Positions 44,263-52,837 of a stretch of 64,000 nt of DNA are shown in pieces (the stretch's first letter is position 1; every line of letters begins with the position of its first letter). The stretch is from assembly GCA_042095695.1 (NCBI GenBank), contig JBELMP010000001.1:62001-126000 (forward strand). Direction: 5' to 3'. Both the position numbers and the translations under genes were made by a program. Below the pieces are notes generated by a model. The model had not been told where the DNA came from, did not search any database, and saw only the letters and a program-made list of their open reading frames with translations. The DNA comes from Maricaulis sp042095695 (GTDB taxonomy: Bacteria; Pseudomonadota; Alphaproteobacteria; Caulobacterales; Maricaulaceae).

Positions 44263-45027
44263 ATGAATAATCCTGTCGATATCGAACGCTATGCCCGGCA
44301 CATCGTGCTGAAGGAGATTGGCGGACCCGGACAGCAAGCCCTGTCCAAAGCGCATATCGCGCTTGTCGGCGCCGGCGGTCTGGGCGCGCCCGCAGCGCTC
44401 TATCTCGCGGCGGCCGGCATCGGCAAGATCACCCTGATCGATCCCGACCATGTGAGCCTGGATAATCTCCAGCGGCAGATCTTCTTCCGTACGCAGGACG
44501 TCGGTCGGGCCAAGGTTGAGGCTGGCGGGCAGGCGCTGCAGGCACTCAATCCTGAGCTTGAACTGGTTCAACAGCGTGTCGAACTGGACGCCAGTAATGC
44601 TGACAGCCTGCTGACGGGCGCGGACCTCATCCTGGATGGCTGCGATAATTTCGAGACACGATTTGCGGTCAATGCAGCCAGCCGGCGGCTGCGTATTCCC
44701 TTGATATCCGGCGCGGTTGGGCGGTGGGACGGCCAGATCAGCCTGTTCAATGCCGATGCGAGCTCGCCCTGCTATCGCTGCTGGGTGCCTGATCTCCCGC
44801 CGGAAGCGGAGACCTGCGCCCGGGTCGGCGTGGTCGGCGCGCTGACCGGCATTGTCGGCTCAGTCATGGCGCTTGAAGCGATCAAGCATGTCGTCCGGGC
44901 CGGTGATACGCTGGACGGGCGTATCCTCTTGTTCGACGGGCTCAGCATGACAAGCCGGACGGTGGCACTGCCACGCGATCCGGCCTGTGCGTGCTGTGCA
45001 GATCAGTCGTCTTCTTCTTCGACATAG
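44263..45027 (+). CDS. moeB: MoeB/ThiF-type adenylyltransferase (E1-like)
   Basis: 254 aa. It adenylates the C-terminal Gly of a ubiquitin-like sulfur carrier (MoaD or ThiS). ERYARHIVLKEIGGPGQ, the nucleotide loop LVGAGGLGAPAALYLAAAG, DNLQRQIFF and ILDGCDNFETRFAVN are diagnostic. Two Cys pairs (CYRC and CACC) make the structural zinc site. There is no rhodanese domain, as in E. coli MoeB. Carrier identity cannot be told from neighbours. The last 25 bp overlap the convergent S9 peptidase gene. Confidence 0.88.
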   Translation: MNNPVDIERYARHIVLKEIGGPGQQALSKAHIALVGAGGLGAPAALYLAAAGIGKITLIDPDHVSLDNLQRQIFFRTQDVGRAKVEAGGQALQALNPELELVQQRVELDASNADSLLTGADLILDGCDNFETRFAVNAASRRLRIPLISGAVGRWDGQISLFNADASSPCYRCWVPDLPPEAETCARVGVVGALTGIVGSVMALEAIKHVVRAGDTLDGRILLFDGLSMTSRTVALPRDPACACCADQSSSSST

Positions 45028-47096
45028 GCCGGGATTTCAGGCGCGAAGCGGTCGATCGACCCGTCCATCGCGTCGTCGAGGAATGAGGCCAGGTTACGCA
45101 TGGTCATGCGGAAATTCTCTCGACCGCGACCCCAATTGTGTCGGCCGCCCTCTTCCTCCACATAGACATGGGGCTTGCCTGCCCGCTCAAGCGCATTCGC
45201 CATGTCACGGGATTGACCCACATTGACGACAACATCCTCAGTGCCATGGAGCAGCAAGACCGGGATGCCGACCTGCTCTGCCAGCTGTAGTGGCGAGATC
45301 GCCTCCATGGCCGCAAGCTGGTCGGAGTCCTGGGGGTCGCCGAGCTGCTCGATCCAATATTCTCGTGCCGCCTCGCCATAACGATCGCCCTTGAACTCGA
45401 TCAAGCCTGCCAGGTCGAAGACGCCGCCACCAGCAACCGCGCAGCGATAGAGGTCTGCATTATTGATCGCGCCCATCATCGCGGCGTAGGCGCCGTAGCT
45501 GAAACCGACAATACAGACCTGGTTTGCATCGATGCGGCCTGCTTCGATCAATTGCTCCACGCCATCGACAAGATCGGTCTGCATCCCCGTTCCCCAATTG
45601 CGATGACCGGCTTCCACGAAGGCGCGGCCATAACCGAAGGAACCCCGGAAATTCGGCTGCAGGACTGCGTAGCCGAGAGATGACAGGAATTGCGCAATAC
45701 GGTCAAAGCCGATTTGGTCGCGGGCTTCCGGTCCGCCATGCGGCATCAGGATCAGCGGCGTATCCTCTCCGGGCCCTGCGGCCGGCCAGGTGATGAAGCT
45801 CTGGATCTGCAAGCCATCGCGCGCGGTGTAGTTGAAGGTCTCGACCGGCCGTGTGGCTACTTCGAGCGACTCGGGCCAGATCGGGAAAAGTGGATCAATA
45901 TTCGCCGCATCAAAATTATAGAGATAGTAGCTCCCCAACTCGGTCGGGCCGCTGGCGCGCACGATCATGCGATCGCCACCAAATGAATGCGGACTTACGA
46001 AGATCTGATCACCGAAAAATGATACCAAGCCATTGTAATGCGGCGCAAACGACTCGTCCTCGAAGTGATAGATCGGCCTGTCCGATACATAGCCATAGCC
46101 GAAATATTCGCCGTCATAATCCACCAGGACGGCGCTGATATCATAATCATCGCGAATCGCGACTGTCTCCAGGAATTCACCGGTCTCCAGATCGAAGCGG
46201 TGAATGCCGATAAAGTCGGAATCCTCGGCGCGGGCGCGAACAAAAATCTGCCCGGGCTGGTCCGTGCGACCGGCCCATTCGAAATCGATCTCACCCTGCT
46301 GTTCCTCGATATCCCTTGGGCGCAGGTCCAGCGTCCGACGCCAATCCGCGTCGGCTCTCGCGCGAGAGTAAACGGAAAACCGGCCGCGATCAGAAACATC
46401 GATCCGGACCACAGCGACGCCATTATCGGTATACCAGGCGCGGGTTCTCGGTGTGCCATTCTCATGGGTTTCGGCCGCTCCAGTGAGGACATTCACACGC
46501 CAGAGGTCCAGCTCCCCATAGATGTTTCGTGCCGGCATCAGAATATGATCAGGGTCATCGGGAAGGAAATCGACGATATTGGCGATATTCCAGTTAGCCC
46601 GACGGGTCTCCTGGGACACATTGCTGAACAGAATGACCGGCTCACTCGACAGATCTGCGGCAAAAGACACAGTGCGAAAGAGGTCGGGAAGCTCGTCGAC
46701 AAACCGGCGGTTGAATCGGCCCGCACGCGGCCTGAATTCGAGCACGACGAGAATTCGTTCATTGCTGGCCCAGCTTGTCCGTTGTGGAATGCGATCGCCC
46801 AGATTTTGCGTTCGGATTGCTGGACCGCCTTCGGCCGCAAAATCGACCACCGTCAGCTGATATTCCTCGTCACTTTCCGGCGCCAGGCGCGTAAAGGCCA
46901 TCTTGGTTCCGTCGGGTGAGAGCTCGGGGTCAACAAAGCTTGGATCAACCTCGAGCAAATCAAGCAAGGCGATCGCAGGCTCTGGCAATTGATAGCCATC
47001 GCTGCGTATCTCATCACTGGCATGGCTCGGCGCCGCAAAGGCGAGGAGCAATGCGGCGGCGCCCGACAGATGCGCGAAAATTCGCTTTGAGAACAT
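45003..47096 (-). CDS. Secreted S9-family prolyl-oligopeptidase-like peptidase
   Basis: 697 aa. A signal peptide (IFAHLSGAAALLLAFAAPSHA) leads to the periplasm. A beta-propeller-like N-terminal region (to about 400) precedes the alpha/beta-hydrolase domain with PHGGPEARD, nucleophile Ser in GFSYGAYAAM, Asp in LLLHGTEDVV and His in EEGGRHNWG. The family cleaves after Pro or other residues in oligopeptides. The ATG at 47096 has GGGGGAA upstream and is preferred to the TTG at 47108. Confidence 0.93.
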   Translation of the reverse strand: MFSKRIFAHLSGAAALLLAFAAPSHASDEIRSDGYQLPEPAIALLDLLEVDPSFVDPELSPDGTKMAFTRLAPESDEEYQLTVVDFAAEGGPAIRTQNLGDRIPQRTSWASNERILVVLEFRPRAGRFNRRFVDELPDLFRTVSFAADLSSEPVILFSNVSQETRRANWNIANIVDFLPDDPDHILMPARNIYGELDLWRVNVLTGAAETHENGTPRTRAWYTDNGVAVVRIDVSDRGRFSVYSRARADADWRRTLDLRPRDIEEQQGEIDFEWAGRTDQPGQIFVRARAEDSDFIGIHRFDLETGEFLETVAIRDDYDISAVLVDYDGEYFGYGYVSDRPIYHFEDESFAPHYNGLVSFFGDQIFVSPHSFGGDRMIVRASGPTELGSYYLYNFDAANIDPLFPIWPESLEVATRPVETFNYTARDGLQIQSFITWPAAGPGEDTPLILMPHGGPEARDQIGFDRIAQFLSSLGYAVLQPNFRGSFGYGRAFVEAGHRNWGTGMQTDLVDGVEQLIEAGRIDANQVCIVGFSYGAYAAMMGAINNADLYRCAVAGGGVFDLAGLIEFKGDRYGEAAREYWIEQLGDPQDSDQLAAMEAISPLQLAEQVGIPVLLLHGTEDVVVNVGQSRDMANALERAGKPHVYVEEEGGRHNWGRGRENFRMTMRNLASFLDDAMDGSIDRFAPEIPAYVEEEDD

Positions 47097-47268
47097 GTCT
47101 TCCCCCAAGACTCACAAACAACACTCGCAATGATAGAGTGTGAAATTCAGTCGCAGCAACCCCGTTCGACGCCAATGAGCAGGTGGTCGTTATTGGCCGA
47201 GCGGATTTGGGAAAGCGTGGCAAAACCACCCAGGTGGAGGGCCTTGAGGACTTATAGCGTAGGGTAAG

Positions 47269-47463
47269 TCAGCGCCGCGCGGTCCATTGCAGGCCAAGGC
47301 CGATGGCAAGCCCCGGGAGGAGGCCGAAGATCAGGCCCAATAGCGCCGTACCGGTCGCCAGGGTGATCACCAGCCACAGAGCAAGCCCCGCCCCGAGCCC
47401 GGCGAGAAAGCCCAGCGGTTTGATCGGCGATCGCGAGGGCGGAATATCAGGCCGTTCATCCAT
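47269..47463 (-). CDS. Small hydrophobic membrane protein, unknown
   Basis: 64 aa. A polar Pro-rich N-terminus (about 17 residues) is followed by two closely packed Gly/Leu-rich hydrophobic helices (PLGFLAGLGAGLALWLVITLA and LLGLIFGLLPGLAIGLGL). No family is recognised. It is isolated between the S9 peptidase (172 nt) and MBL hydrolase (67 nt) genes. It is supported by its membrane-protein composition and clean ATG; it could be a chance ORF. Confidence 0.5.
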   Translation of the reverse strand: MDERPDIPPSRSPIKPLGFLAGLGAGLALWLVITLATGTALLGLIFGLLPGLAIGLGLQWTARR

Positions 47464-47530
47464 GCAAACAATCTAGCCCCTCCGCCTCTCCTGCGCCTTG
47501 GCAAGGCTTTAAATAATCGTCAGAAACTGG

Positions 47531-48445
47531 TTAGTTCTGGCGCTCAATCGCATCATTATAGAGGGTCTCGACCATGCGGTCCGTGGTAATGAACCGCCAG
47601 CTCCAGTCCGCATCATAATCGGCCAATGGGGACGCGGCCCGGACCGCCTCCAGATCGGCGCCGCCTTCAACGAGCGTGCGCACGCGGAATGCGCCTTCGC
47701 GCAACATGTCGATCGATGCCTGAAGATCCGCATGGGTGGAGAGCGGTCCGTGACCGGCAATGAAGCGGGTGTCCTCGCCAGCGATCGCTAAAGCCTGTTC
47801 CAGGCCGGCGATATAGCCGTCGACCGTGCCGCCGCCGCTCAAATCGATAAAGGGGAAAAGTCCTGAAAACAGCAGATCACCCATGTGAATGATATCTGCC
47901 TCGCGGAAATAGACGATGGCATCACCGTCCGTGTGGGCGTCAGGGATATGCGTAACCTCGACTGTCTGGCCATTCATATGGAAGGTCAGATCATCACCGA
48001 ATGTGAGGATGGGAAGGGTTGTCGGCCGCGCCCAGTCCGGCGGAAACGCCTCGAGCCGGCGACGGATATTGTGATGCGCGGCGACCGTCGAGCCCTGGGC
48101 CGCGAAGTGCGCATTCCCGCCGGTATGATCGCCATGATAATGCGTGTTCACGATGAAGCGCGGCGCGCTCTCGCCGGTGATCTCGATGATCGCGCCTTCG
48201 ATCAGCGGACCCGTATTGGGAAGTTGATCATCGATAAGCACGGCGCCGTCATCCCCGACCAGAAGCGCCAGATTGCCGGCAATGCCGGTCGTCATCATGT
48301 AGATACCATCACCAAGATCGGTGGTTTCAACGCTGATCTCCTCGCCCTGGAGCGTGATGGCCTCAGCCTGGAAAGGCGATGTTTCGGTGAGCGCACCGGC
48401 CGTCAGAATGGCGGCAGCGCTGGTGATTGCGAGACGGAATCCCAT
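47531..48445 (-). CDS. Periplasmic metallo-beta-lactamase-fold hydrolase
   Basis: 304 aa with a signal-type N-terminus (LAITSAAAILTAGALTETSPF). The zinc motif HxHxDH is NTHYHGDHTGGNAHF. Further ligands are in IPDAHTDGDAIVYF, IIHMGDLLFSG and AGHGP. The overall pattern is of broad MBL hydrolases; substrate unknown, and beta-lactamase activity should not be assumed. Flanked by two tiny membrane-protein genes on the same strand. Confidence 0.9.
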   Translation of the reverse strand: MGFRLAITSAAAILTAGALTETSPFQAEAITLQGEEISVETTDLGDGIYMMTTGIAGNLALLVGDDGAVLIDDQLPNTGPLIEGAIIEITGESAPRFIVNTHYHGDHTGGNAHFAAQGSTVAAHHNIRRRLEAFPPDWARPTTLPILTFGDDLTFHMNGQTVEVTHIPDAHTDGDAIVYFREADIIHMGDLLFSGLFPFIDLSGGGTVDGYIAGLEQALAIAGEDTRFIAGHGPLSTHADLQASIDMLREGAFRVRTLVEGGADLEAVRAASPLADYDADWSWRFITTDRMVETLYNDAIERQN

Positions 48446-48489
48446 CTTTCCCTCTTTTTCTACCGGCCTGAACCGGCTCTGGTTTCCGG

Positions 48490-48705
48490 CTAGTCCCCGC
48501 CGGTATCATCACCAGATATAGGGTTGTTTCCGTCAGAATCATCATCACCATCACGTGACGCGCCCGTTGTGACACCCAATGCGGCGGCGAAGGCCACGCC
48601 CAAGGCCAGGCCAAGCGCGAAATTATCCAGGGCGACGCCGAGGGCGACACCAATCGCGATGCCTGCCCCGATGCCCAGTGCACTCATTTGGTTAGGTTTT
48701 GCCAT
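48490..48705 (-). CDS. Small glycine-zipper membrane protein, unknown
   Basis: 71 aa. One long Gly/Ala-rich hydrophobic stretch (ALGIGAGIAIGVALGV and ALGLALGVAFAAALGV) with GxxxG spacing is followed by an acidic Asp/Gly/Asn tail. ATG 48705 has GGAG six nt upstream; another ATG at 48717 would overlap that site. No family is recognised. It lies 44 nt upstream of the MBL hydrolase gene on the same strand and may be co-transcribed. Confidence 0.6.
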   Translation of the reverse strand: MAKPNQMSALGIGAGIAIGVALGVALDNFALGLALGVAFAAALGVTTGASRDGDDDSDGNNPISGDDTGGD

Positions 48706-48783
48706 GAGAAACTCCATTACTCACCGGGAGTTTACTCCGCGTTCACCCGGTTCGGGCAGAGGGAATGGGTAAGGGAGAATGCC

Positions 48784-49332
48784 ATGATGCGTCTTGTTCT
48801 GGGGTTGGTTCTGGGTCTTTTCAGTGTCGCAGCGACGGCACAGGACCGTGTATCGGACACGCCTTCAGGTCAGCCGGTTCCGCGTTTTGTCAGCCTCAAA
48901 TTCGATGTTGCCAACGGGCGCTCCGGGCCTAGCCAGGCGCATCCGATTGCCTGGCGCTACACCCGGGTCGGATTGCCAATGCAGGTGATTGCAGAAACCG
49001 AGGAATGGCGCCGGGTGGTTGATCCGGAGGGTGAGACCACCTGGATGCATCGCTCGATCCTATCGGGTCGCCGGTCGGCCTTCACCGCGGATGAGACCAT
49101 TCTGCGGGCCAGGGCCGAGGCGGATGCGCCAATCGAGGCGGTTGCCGAGCCGGGCATTGTGCTGTTTCTGGAGCGCTGCCGGACCGGCTGGTGCCGTGTC
49201 GAGGCGCAGGGATATCGTGGCTGGGTTGAGACCCATACGCTCTGGGGGCTCTATCTGGATGAGCAGGGCGAGAGCGGGAACGGCAGCGCCGCCTTGAGCG
49301 GCTCCCTCCCGCGTGATACCGCTCTGCGTTAA
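48784..49332 (+). CDS. Periplasmic protein with tandem SH3-like domains
   Basis: 182 aa. A signal peptide (MMRLVLGLVLGLFSVAATAQ) is followed by two bacterial SH3-like repeats, the first around VANGRSGPSQAHPIAWRYTR to WMHRSILSG, the second around ILRARAEADAPIEAV to GYRGWVETHTLWG (COG3807-like). Such domains bind cell-wall peptides or are structural. The start has AAGGGAG upstream. It is divergent from the small glycine-zipper gene by 78 nt. Confidence 0.85.
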   Translation: MMRLVLGLVLGLFSVAATAQDRVSDTPSGQPVPRFVSLKFDVANGRSGPSQAHPIAWRYTRVGLPMQVIAETEEWRRVVDPEGETTWMHRSILSGRRSAFTADETILRARAEADAPIEAVAEPGIVLFLERCRTGWCRVEAQGYRGWVETHTLWGLYLDEQGESGNGSAALSGSLPRDTALR

Positions 49333-49419
49333 CCCATCGGCGCACAAGAACGCCGTTCCCAGACCTAGCCCGGATCTGGTCCTTTCTGGCCAGGCCTTGC
49401 GGCGCAACAGATCGGCTAC

Positions 49420-49938
49420 ATGACAGACCGCCAGAGCTCTTTTAGCTACGACGACCTTATCGCGTCTTCCGACGGAACCATGTGGGGCGAAGGCCGCTCC
49501 AAGCTTCCGGCTCCGCCCATGCTGATGATGGATCGCATCATTCATATCGATGATGATGGCGGCGAACATGGCAAGGGCCACATCATCGCTGAACTCGATA
49601 TCAAGAAAGATCTCTGGTTCTTCGATTGTCACTTCAAGGGAGATCCGGTGATGCCCGGTTGTCTCGGCCTTGATGCGATGTGGCAATTGGTTGGCTTCTT
49701 CCTGTGCTGGAAGGGCAATCCCGGCCTCGGACGCGCCTTGGGCGTTGGCGAGGTGAAATTCACCGGTCAAATTACGCCAGACACCAAAATGGTGCGTTAT
49801 GTCATTGATCTTAAGCGCGTTATCCAACGCAAACTGATCATGGCAATCGGTGATGGCCGTGTCGAAGCCGATGGAAAGATTATCTATACCGCGAAAGACC
49901 TGCGCGTGGGCCTGTTTCAGCCCGGCGAAATGGCCTGA
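49420..49938 (+). CDS. fabA: 3-hydroxydecanoyl-ACP dehydratase/isomerase
   Basis: Dehydrates and isomerises the C10 intermediate, the branch point to unsaturated fatty acids. 172 aa. The active-site His is in FDCHFKGDPVMPGCLGLDAMWQ, which also contains the partner Asp; LPAPPMLMMDRI and LGVGEVKFTGQI are conserved. First gene of fabA-fabB-fabI, 16 nt before fabB. Confidence 0.97.
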   Translation: MTDRQSSFSYDDLIASSDGTMWGEGRSKLPAPPMLMMDRIIHIDDDGGEHGKGHIIAELDIKKDLWFFDCHFKGDPVMPGCLGLDAMWQLVGFFLCWKGNPGLGRALGVGEVKFTGQITPDTKMVRYVIDLKRVIQRKLIMAIGDGRVEADGKIIYTAKDLRVGLFQPGEMA

Positions 49939-49954
49939 TCGAGGAGTCTAGACA

Positions 49955-51169
49955 ATGCGTCGTGTCGTAATCACCGGCCTGGGTGTGATCTCGCCCATTG
50001 GCAATAATGCAGATGAAGTCACCCAGTCCCTGCGCGCGGGCAAAAGCGGTATCGGCCGTATGGAAGACTTCGCCACCTATGGATTCAAATGCCAGGTTGG
50101 CGGCAAGCCGAGCATTGACCCGGCAGATCATGTCGACAAGCGCGTCTACCGTTTCATGTCCGAAGGTGCGGGCTGGAATTACATGGCGATGGAGCAGGCG
50201 ATTGCGGATGCAGGCCTGCCCGAGGATGACATCTCTCATGTGCGTACCGGCATTATCATGGGCTCCGGCGGTCCGTCCGCCGGTACCATTGTCGGTGCCG
50301 CTGACACCACCCGCGAAAAGGGTCCGCGCCGGGTTGGCCCCTTCGCCGTTCCCAAGGCGATGAGTTCGACGGCCTCCGCCACGCTGGCGACGCCCTTCAA
50401 GATCCTGGGTGTGAACTATTCCATCACCTCGGCCTGCACGACCTCGCTGCACTGTATCGGTGCTGCGGCCGAGCAGATCCAATGGGGCAAGCAGGATGTG
50501 ATGTTCGCCGGCGGCTGCGAGGAGATTCACTGGGCCTTGTCCAACCTCTTTGATGCCATGGGTGCGATGTCGACCAAGTATAATGACACGCCGACGGAAG
50601 CCTCGCGCGCCTTTGACAAGGATCGTGACGGATTTGTCGGTGGTGCCGGTGCCGGCGTGGTCATTCTCGAGGAGTATGAGCGGGCCAAGGCGCGCGGTGC
50701 GAAGATTTATGCCGAAATCACCGGCTATGGTGCCACGTCAGACGGGTATGACATGGTCGCCCCGTCCGGCGAGGGTGCGGTGCGCTCGATGAAGCTGGCG
50801 ATGGAAACCGCCGGGTCTGACATTGATTATCTCAATCCGCATGCGACGGCGACGCCGGTCGGCGACATCAAGGAGATGGAAGCGGTAAAAGAAGTCTTCG
50901 GCGATAAAGCGCCAATGATTTCTGGTACCAAATCCATGACCGGTCACTCGCTGGGGGCGGCGGGTGTCCATGAAGCCATCTACACGCTGTTGATGATGAA
51001 GAATAATTTCGTCGCACCCTCGATCAATGTCTTCGAGATGGACCCGGATATCGCGGCGCTTGACCTGCCGATTGTCACGGAGGCACGCGAGGCCGAGATC
51101 AAGACCGCCATGTCGAACTCATTCGGATTTGGCGGCACGAATGGCACGGTCGTCTTCTCGAAGGTGTAA
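49955..51169 (+). CDS. fabB: 3-oxoacyl-ACP synthase I
   Basis: Condensing enzyme that elongates the cis-unsaturated product of FabA. 404 aa. The nucleophile is in ITSACTTSLHCIG, with catalytic His in NPHATATPVGD and in MTGHSLGAAGVHEA, and a C-terminal NSFGFGGTNG. The fabA-fabB pair identifies it as KAS I rather than KAS II. A 27-nt gap leads to fabI. Confidence 0.97.
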   Translation: MRRVVITGLGVISPIGNNADEVTQSLRAGKSGIGRMEDFATYGFKCQVGGKPSIDPADHVDKRVYRFMSEGAGWNYMAMEQAIADAGLPEDDISHVRTGIIMGSGGPSAGTIVGAADTTREKGPRRVGPFAVPKAMSSTASATLATPFKILGVNYSITSACTTSLHCIGAAAEQIQWGKQDVMFAGGCEEIHWALSNLFDAMGAMSTKYNDTPTEASRAFDKDRDGFVGGAGAGVVILEEYERAKARGAKIYAEITGYGATSDGYDMVAPSGEGAVRSMKLAMETAGSDIDYLNPHATATPVGDIKEMEAVKEVFGDKAPMISGTKSMTGHSLGAAGVHEAIYTLLMMKNNFVAPSINVFEMDPDIAALDLPIVTEAREAEIKTAMSNSFGFGGTNGTVVFSKV

Positions 51170-51196
51170 ATCAAGACAGCCAGTAAGGGAGACCCC

Positions 51197-52015
51197 ATGG
51201 CAGACACGATTTTTCCGTCCGGCGAACTGATGAAGGGCAAGCGCGGGCTTGTCATGGGCGTCGCGAACAAGAATTCCATTGCCTGGGGCATTGCCCAGCA
51301 ATTGGCAGCCCAGGGTGCGGAGCTGGCCTTCTCCTACCAGGATGAAGCGCTTGAGCGCCGGGTGCGTCCGCTGGTGGAAAGCCTCGGCGGCGAGGCGACC
51401 ATGATCCAGGCCGATGTCACCGATGACGCCTCGATGGATCGCTGCTTTGGCGAGATCAAGGATAAATGGGGCAAGATGGACTTCCTGGTCCATGCCATTG
51501 CCTTCGCCGGCAAGGACGAGCTGGTCGGCTCCTTCACCGAGAATACCACGCGCGAGGGCTGGCGCCGGGCCATGGAAATCTCGGCCTTTTCCTTTGTCGA
51601 TGCGGGCAAGCGCGCCTCCCATCTCATGAGCGATGGCGGGTCGATGGTGACCCTGACCTATCTCGGCTCGGAGCGTGTTGTGCCGTCCTATAATGTGATG
51701 GGCGTCGCCAAGGCGGCCCTGGAAGCCTCCACACGCTATATGGCACGCGATCTCGGACCCCAGGGCATTCGTGTCAATGCGCTCTCGGCTGGTCCCATGC
51801 GCACCCTCGCCATGGCGGGTATTTCCGGCGGCAAAGCGCTGATGCGCACGGGTCGCGAATGGTCGATGATGAAGGAAGATACGCGCATGGAAGGCGTTGC
51901 CGGCGCGGCGCTCTACCTGCTGTCTGACCTTGGCCATTCCTGTACGGGCGAAACCCTGCATGTCGATGCCGGCTTCCACGCGGTTGCCGTGCCGTCGATG
52001 GATGGGGATGAGTAA
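51197..52015 (+). CDS. fabI: Enoyl-ACP reductase (NADH)
   Basis: Last step of the fatty-acid elongation cycle and target of triclosan-type inhibitors. 272 aa. The SDR-type cofactor loop is MGVANKNSIAWGIAQ, with active-site pair Y-x6-K in YNVMGVAKA and the C-terminal GETLHVDAGFH. The ribosome site AAGGGAG precedes the ATG. It is the last gene of the fab operon and is followed by a strong terminator. Confidence 0.97.
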   Translation: MADTIFPSGELMKGKRGLVMGVANKNSIAWGIAQQLAAQGAELAFSYQDEALERRVRPLVESLGGEATMIQADVTDDASMDRCFGEIKDKWGKMDFLVHAIAFAGKDELVGSFTENTTREGWRRAMEISAFSFVDAGKRASHLMSDGGSMVTLTYLGSERVVPSYNVMGVAKAALEASTRYMARDLGPQGIRVNALSAGPMRTLAMAGISGGKALMRTGREWSMMKEDTRMEGVAGAALYLLSDLGHSCTGETLHVDAGFHAVAVPSMDGDE

Positions 52016-52047
52016 GGCTCAAAGCCGCTCAGATCCAGAAAGATCAG

Positions 52048-52079
52048 CCCCGCCCGAGCTTTGCTCCGGCGGGGTTTTT
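52048..52079 (+). terminator. Rho-independent terminator of the fab operon
   Basis: CCCCGCC/GGCGGGG outer stem and GAGC/GCTC inner stem with a TTT loop, followed by five T residues. It lies 32 nt past the fabI stop. Confidence 0.93.
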
Positions 52080-52334
52080 CTATTCCGCGGGGGCGAGTTG
52101 GCGTTCTGCGCGCCGCCATTTCAGCCCCATCACCGGCCGTAAAACCGGTATTCGCTTCACGATCTCATAGCCCAGGGCACATCCGCCGAATGTGATCGCC
52201 ACCAGGAGCGCGAACTCCGTCCAGACGCCCAGCCCGAATCCGGTCAGCCAATAGCCCGCGACCACGATGAGGGTCTGGTGCAGGATGTAATCGGGAAATA
52301 TGGCCGCGGTCTGGCCGCTCCTTTTCGGGCATGG
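52080..52334 (-). pseudogene. C-terminal remnant of a membrane acyltransferase (acyltransferase-3 type)
   Basis: The minus-strand frame is open from 52334 to a TAG at 52080 but has no good start. It reads AAIFPDYILHQTLIVVAGYWL, then a hydrophobic helix and YEIVKRIPVLRPVMGLK, which matches the end of acyltransferase-3 (OafA/YrhL-like) proteins: FPxYIxHQT and the final LRPxxG. The expected 250-300 N-terminal residues are absent. The homologous stretch runs into the LytTR frame at about 52300-52310, which marks a breakpoint. Family assignment is by motif recall. Confidence 0.7.
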
Positions 52335-52815
52335 CTATGATTTGCTCGGCGATTCACCGCTTCAGGTCATTCTTTACGAATACAGGAAACTCCTGCCCGG
52401 CTATCTCGGTGCGCTCGGGCTGATCTACACCTTCCGCCAGATGGCGGTGATGCGGCTTGAACTGGAAGCGGCCCGCAATGAGGCCCGGACGTCCCAGCGC
52501 CTCACCTTGAAATGCGGCGGCCGGGTGATGCGGATTGGGGCGGAGGGGTTCTTGAACGCCAAGGCTGCCGGAAACTATGTCGAACTCCGGCTTGCGACAG
52601 GTCAGCATCTGGCGCGCATGACCCTGTCGGTGCTGGAGCGACAATTGAATGAAGCCGGTGTGGATGCGGTCCGCGTGCACCGCTCCTGGCTGGTCAACCG
52701 TGCAGCCATTACCGAAATCGCACCGACCGGTGAGGGCGATGTCTCGATCCGCCTGAGCAATGGCGAGTTAATCCCCGGCAGCCGACGCTATCGCGATCAG
52801 CTTGAGGCGGCCTAG
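52300..52815 (+). pseudogene. LytTR-domain regulator, N-terminally truncated
   Basis: 171 aa. The C-terminal half is a LytTR DNA-binding domain (LKCGGRVMRIGAEGFLNAKAAGNYVELRLATG, VRVHRSWLVNRAAI, LSNGELIPGSRRYR). The N-terminal FGHGYDLLGDSPLQVILYEYRKLLPGYLGALGLIYTF looks like the last part of a multi-helix membrane domain found in related LytTR proteins, with the earlier helices missing. A stop codon lies just upstream, and the first codons overlap the acyltransferase remnant. It could still be expressed as a short regulator. Confidence 0.7.
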
Positions 52816-52837
52816 ACAGGGCTTGCAAATCCGGGAC

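Noticed and set aside
48550..48559. TCACGTGA core as a second parS
   Set aside because: Only the central 8 bp match; the flanking GTT/AAC arms needed by ParB are absent.
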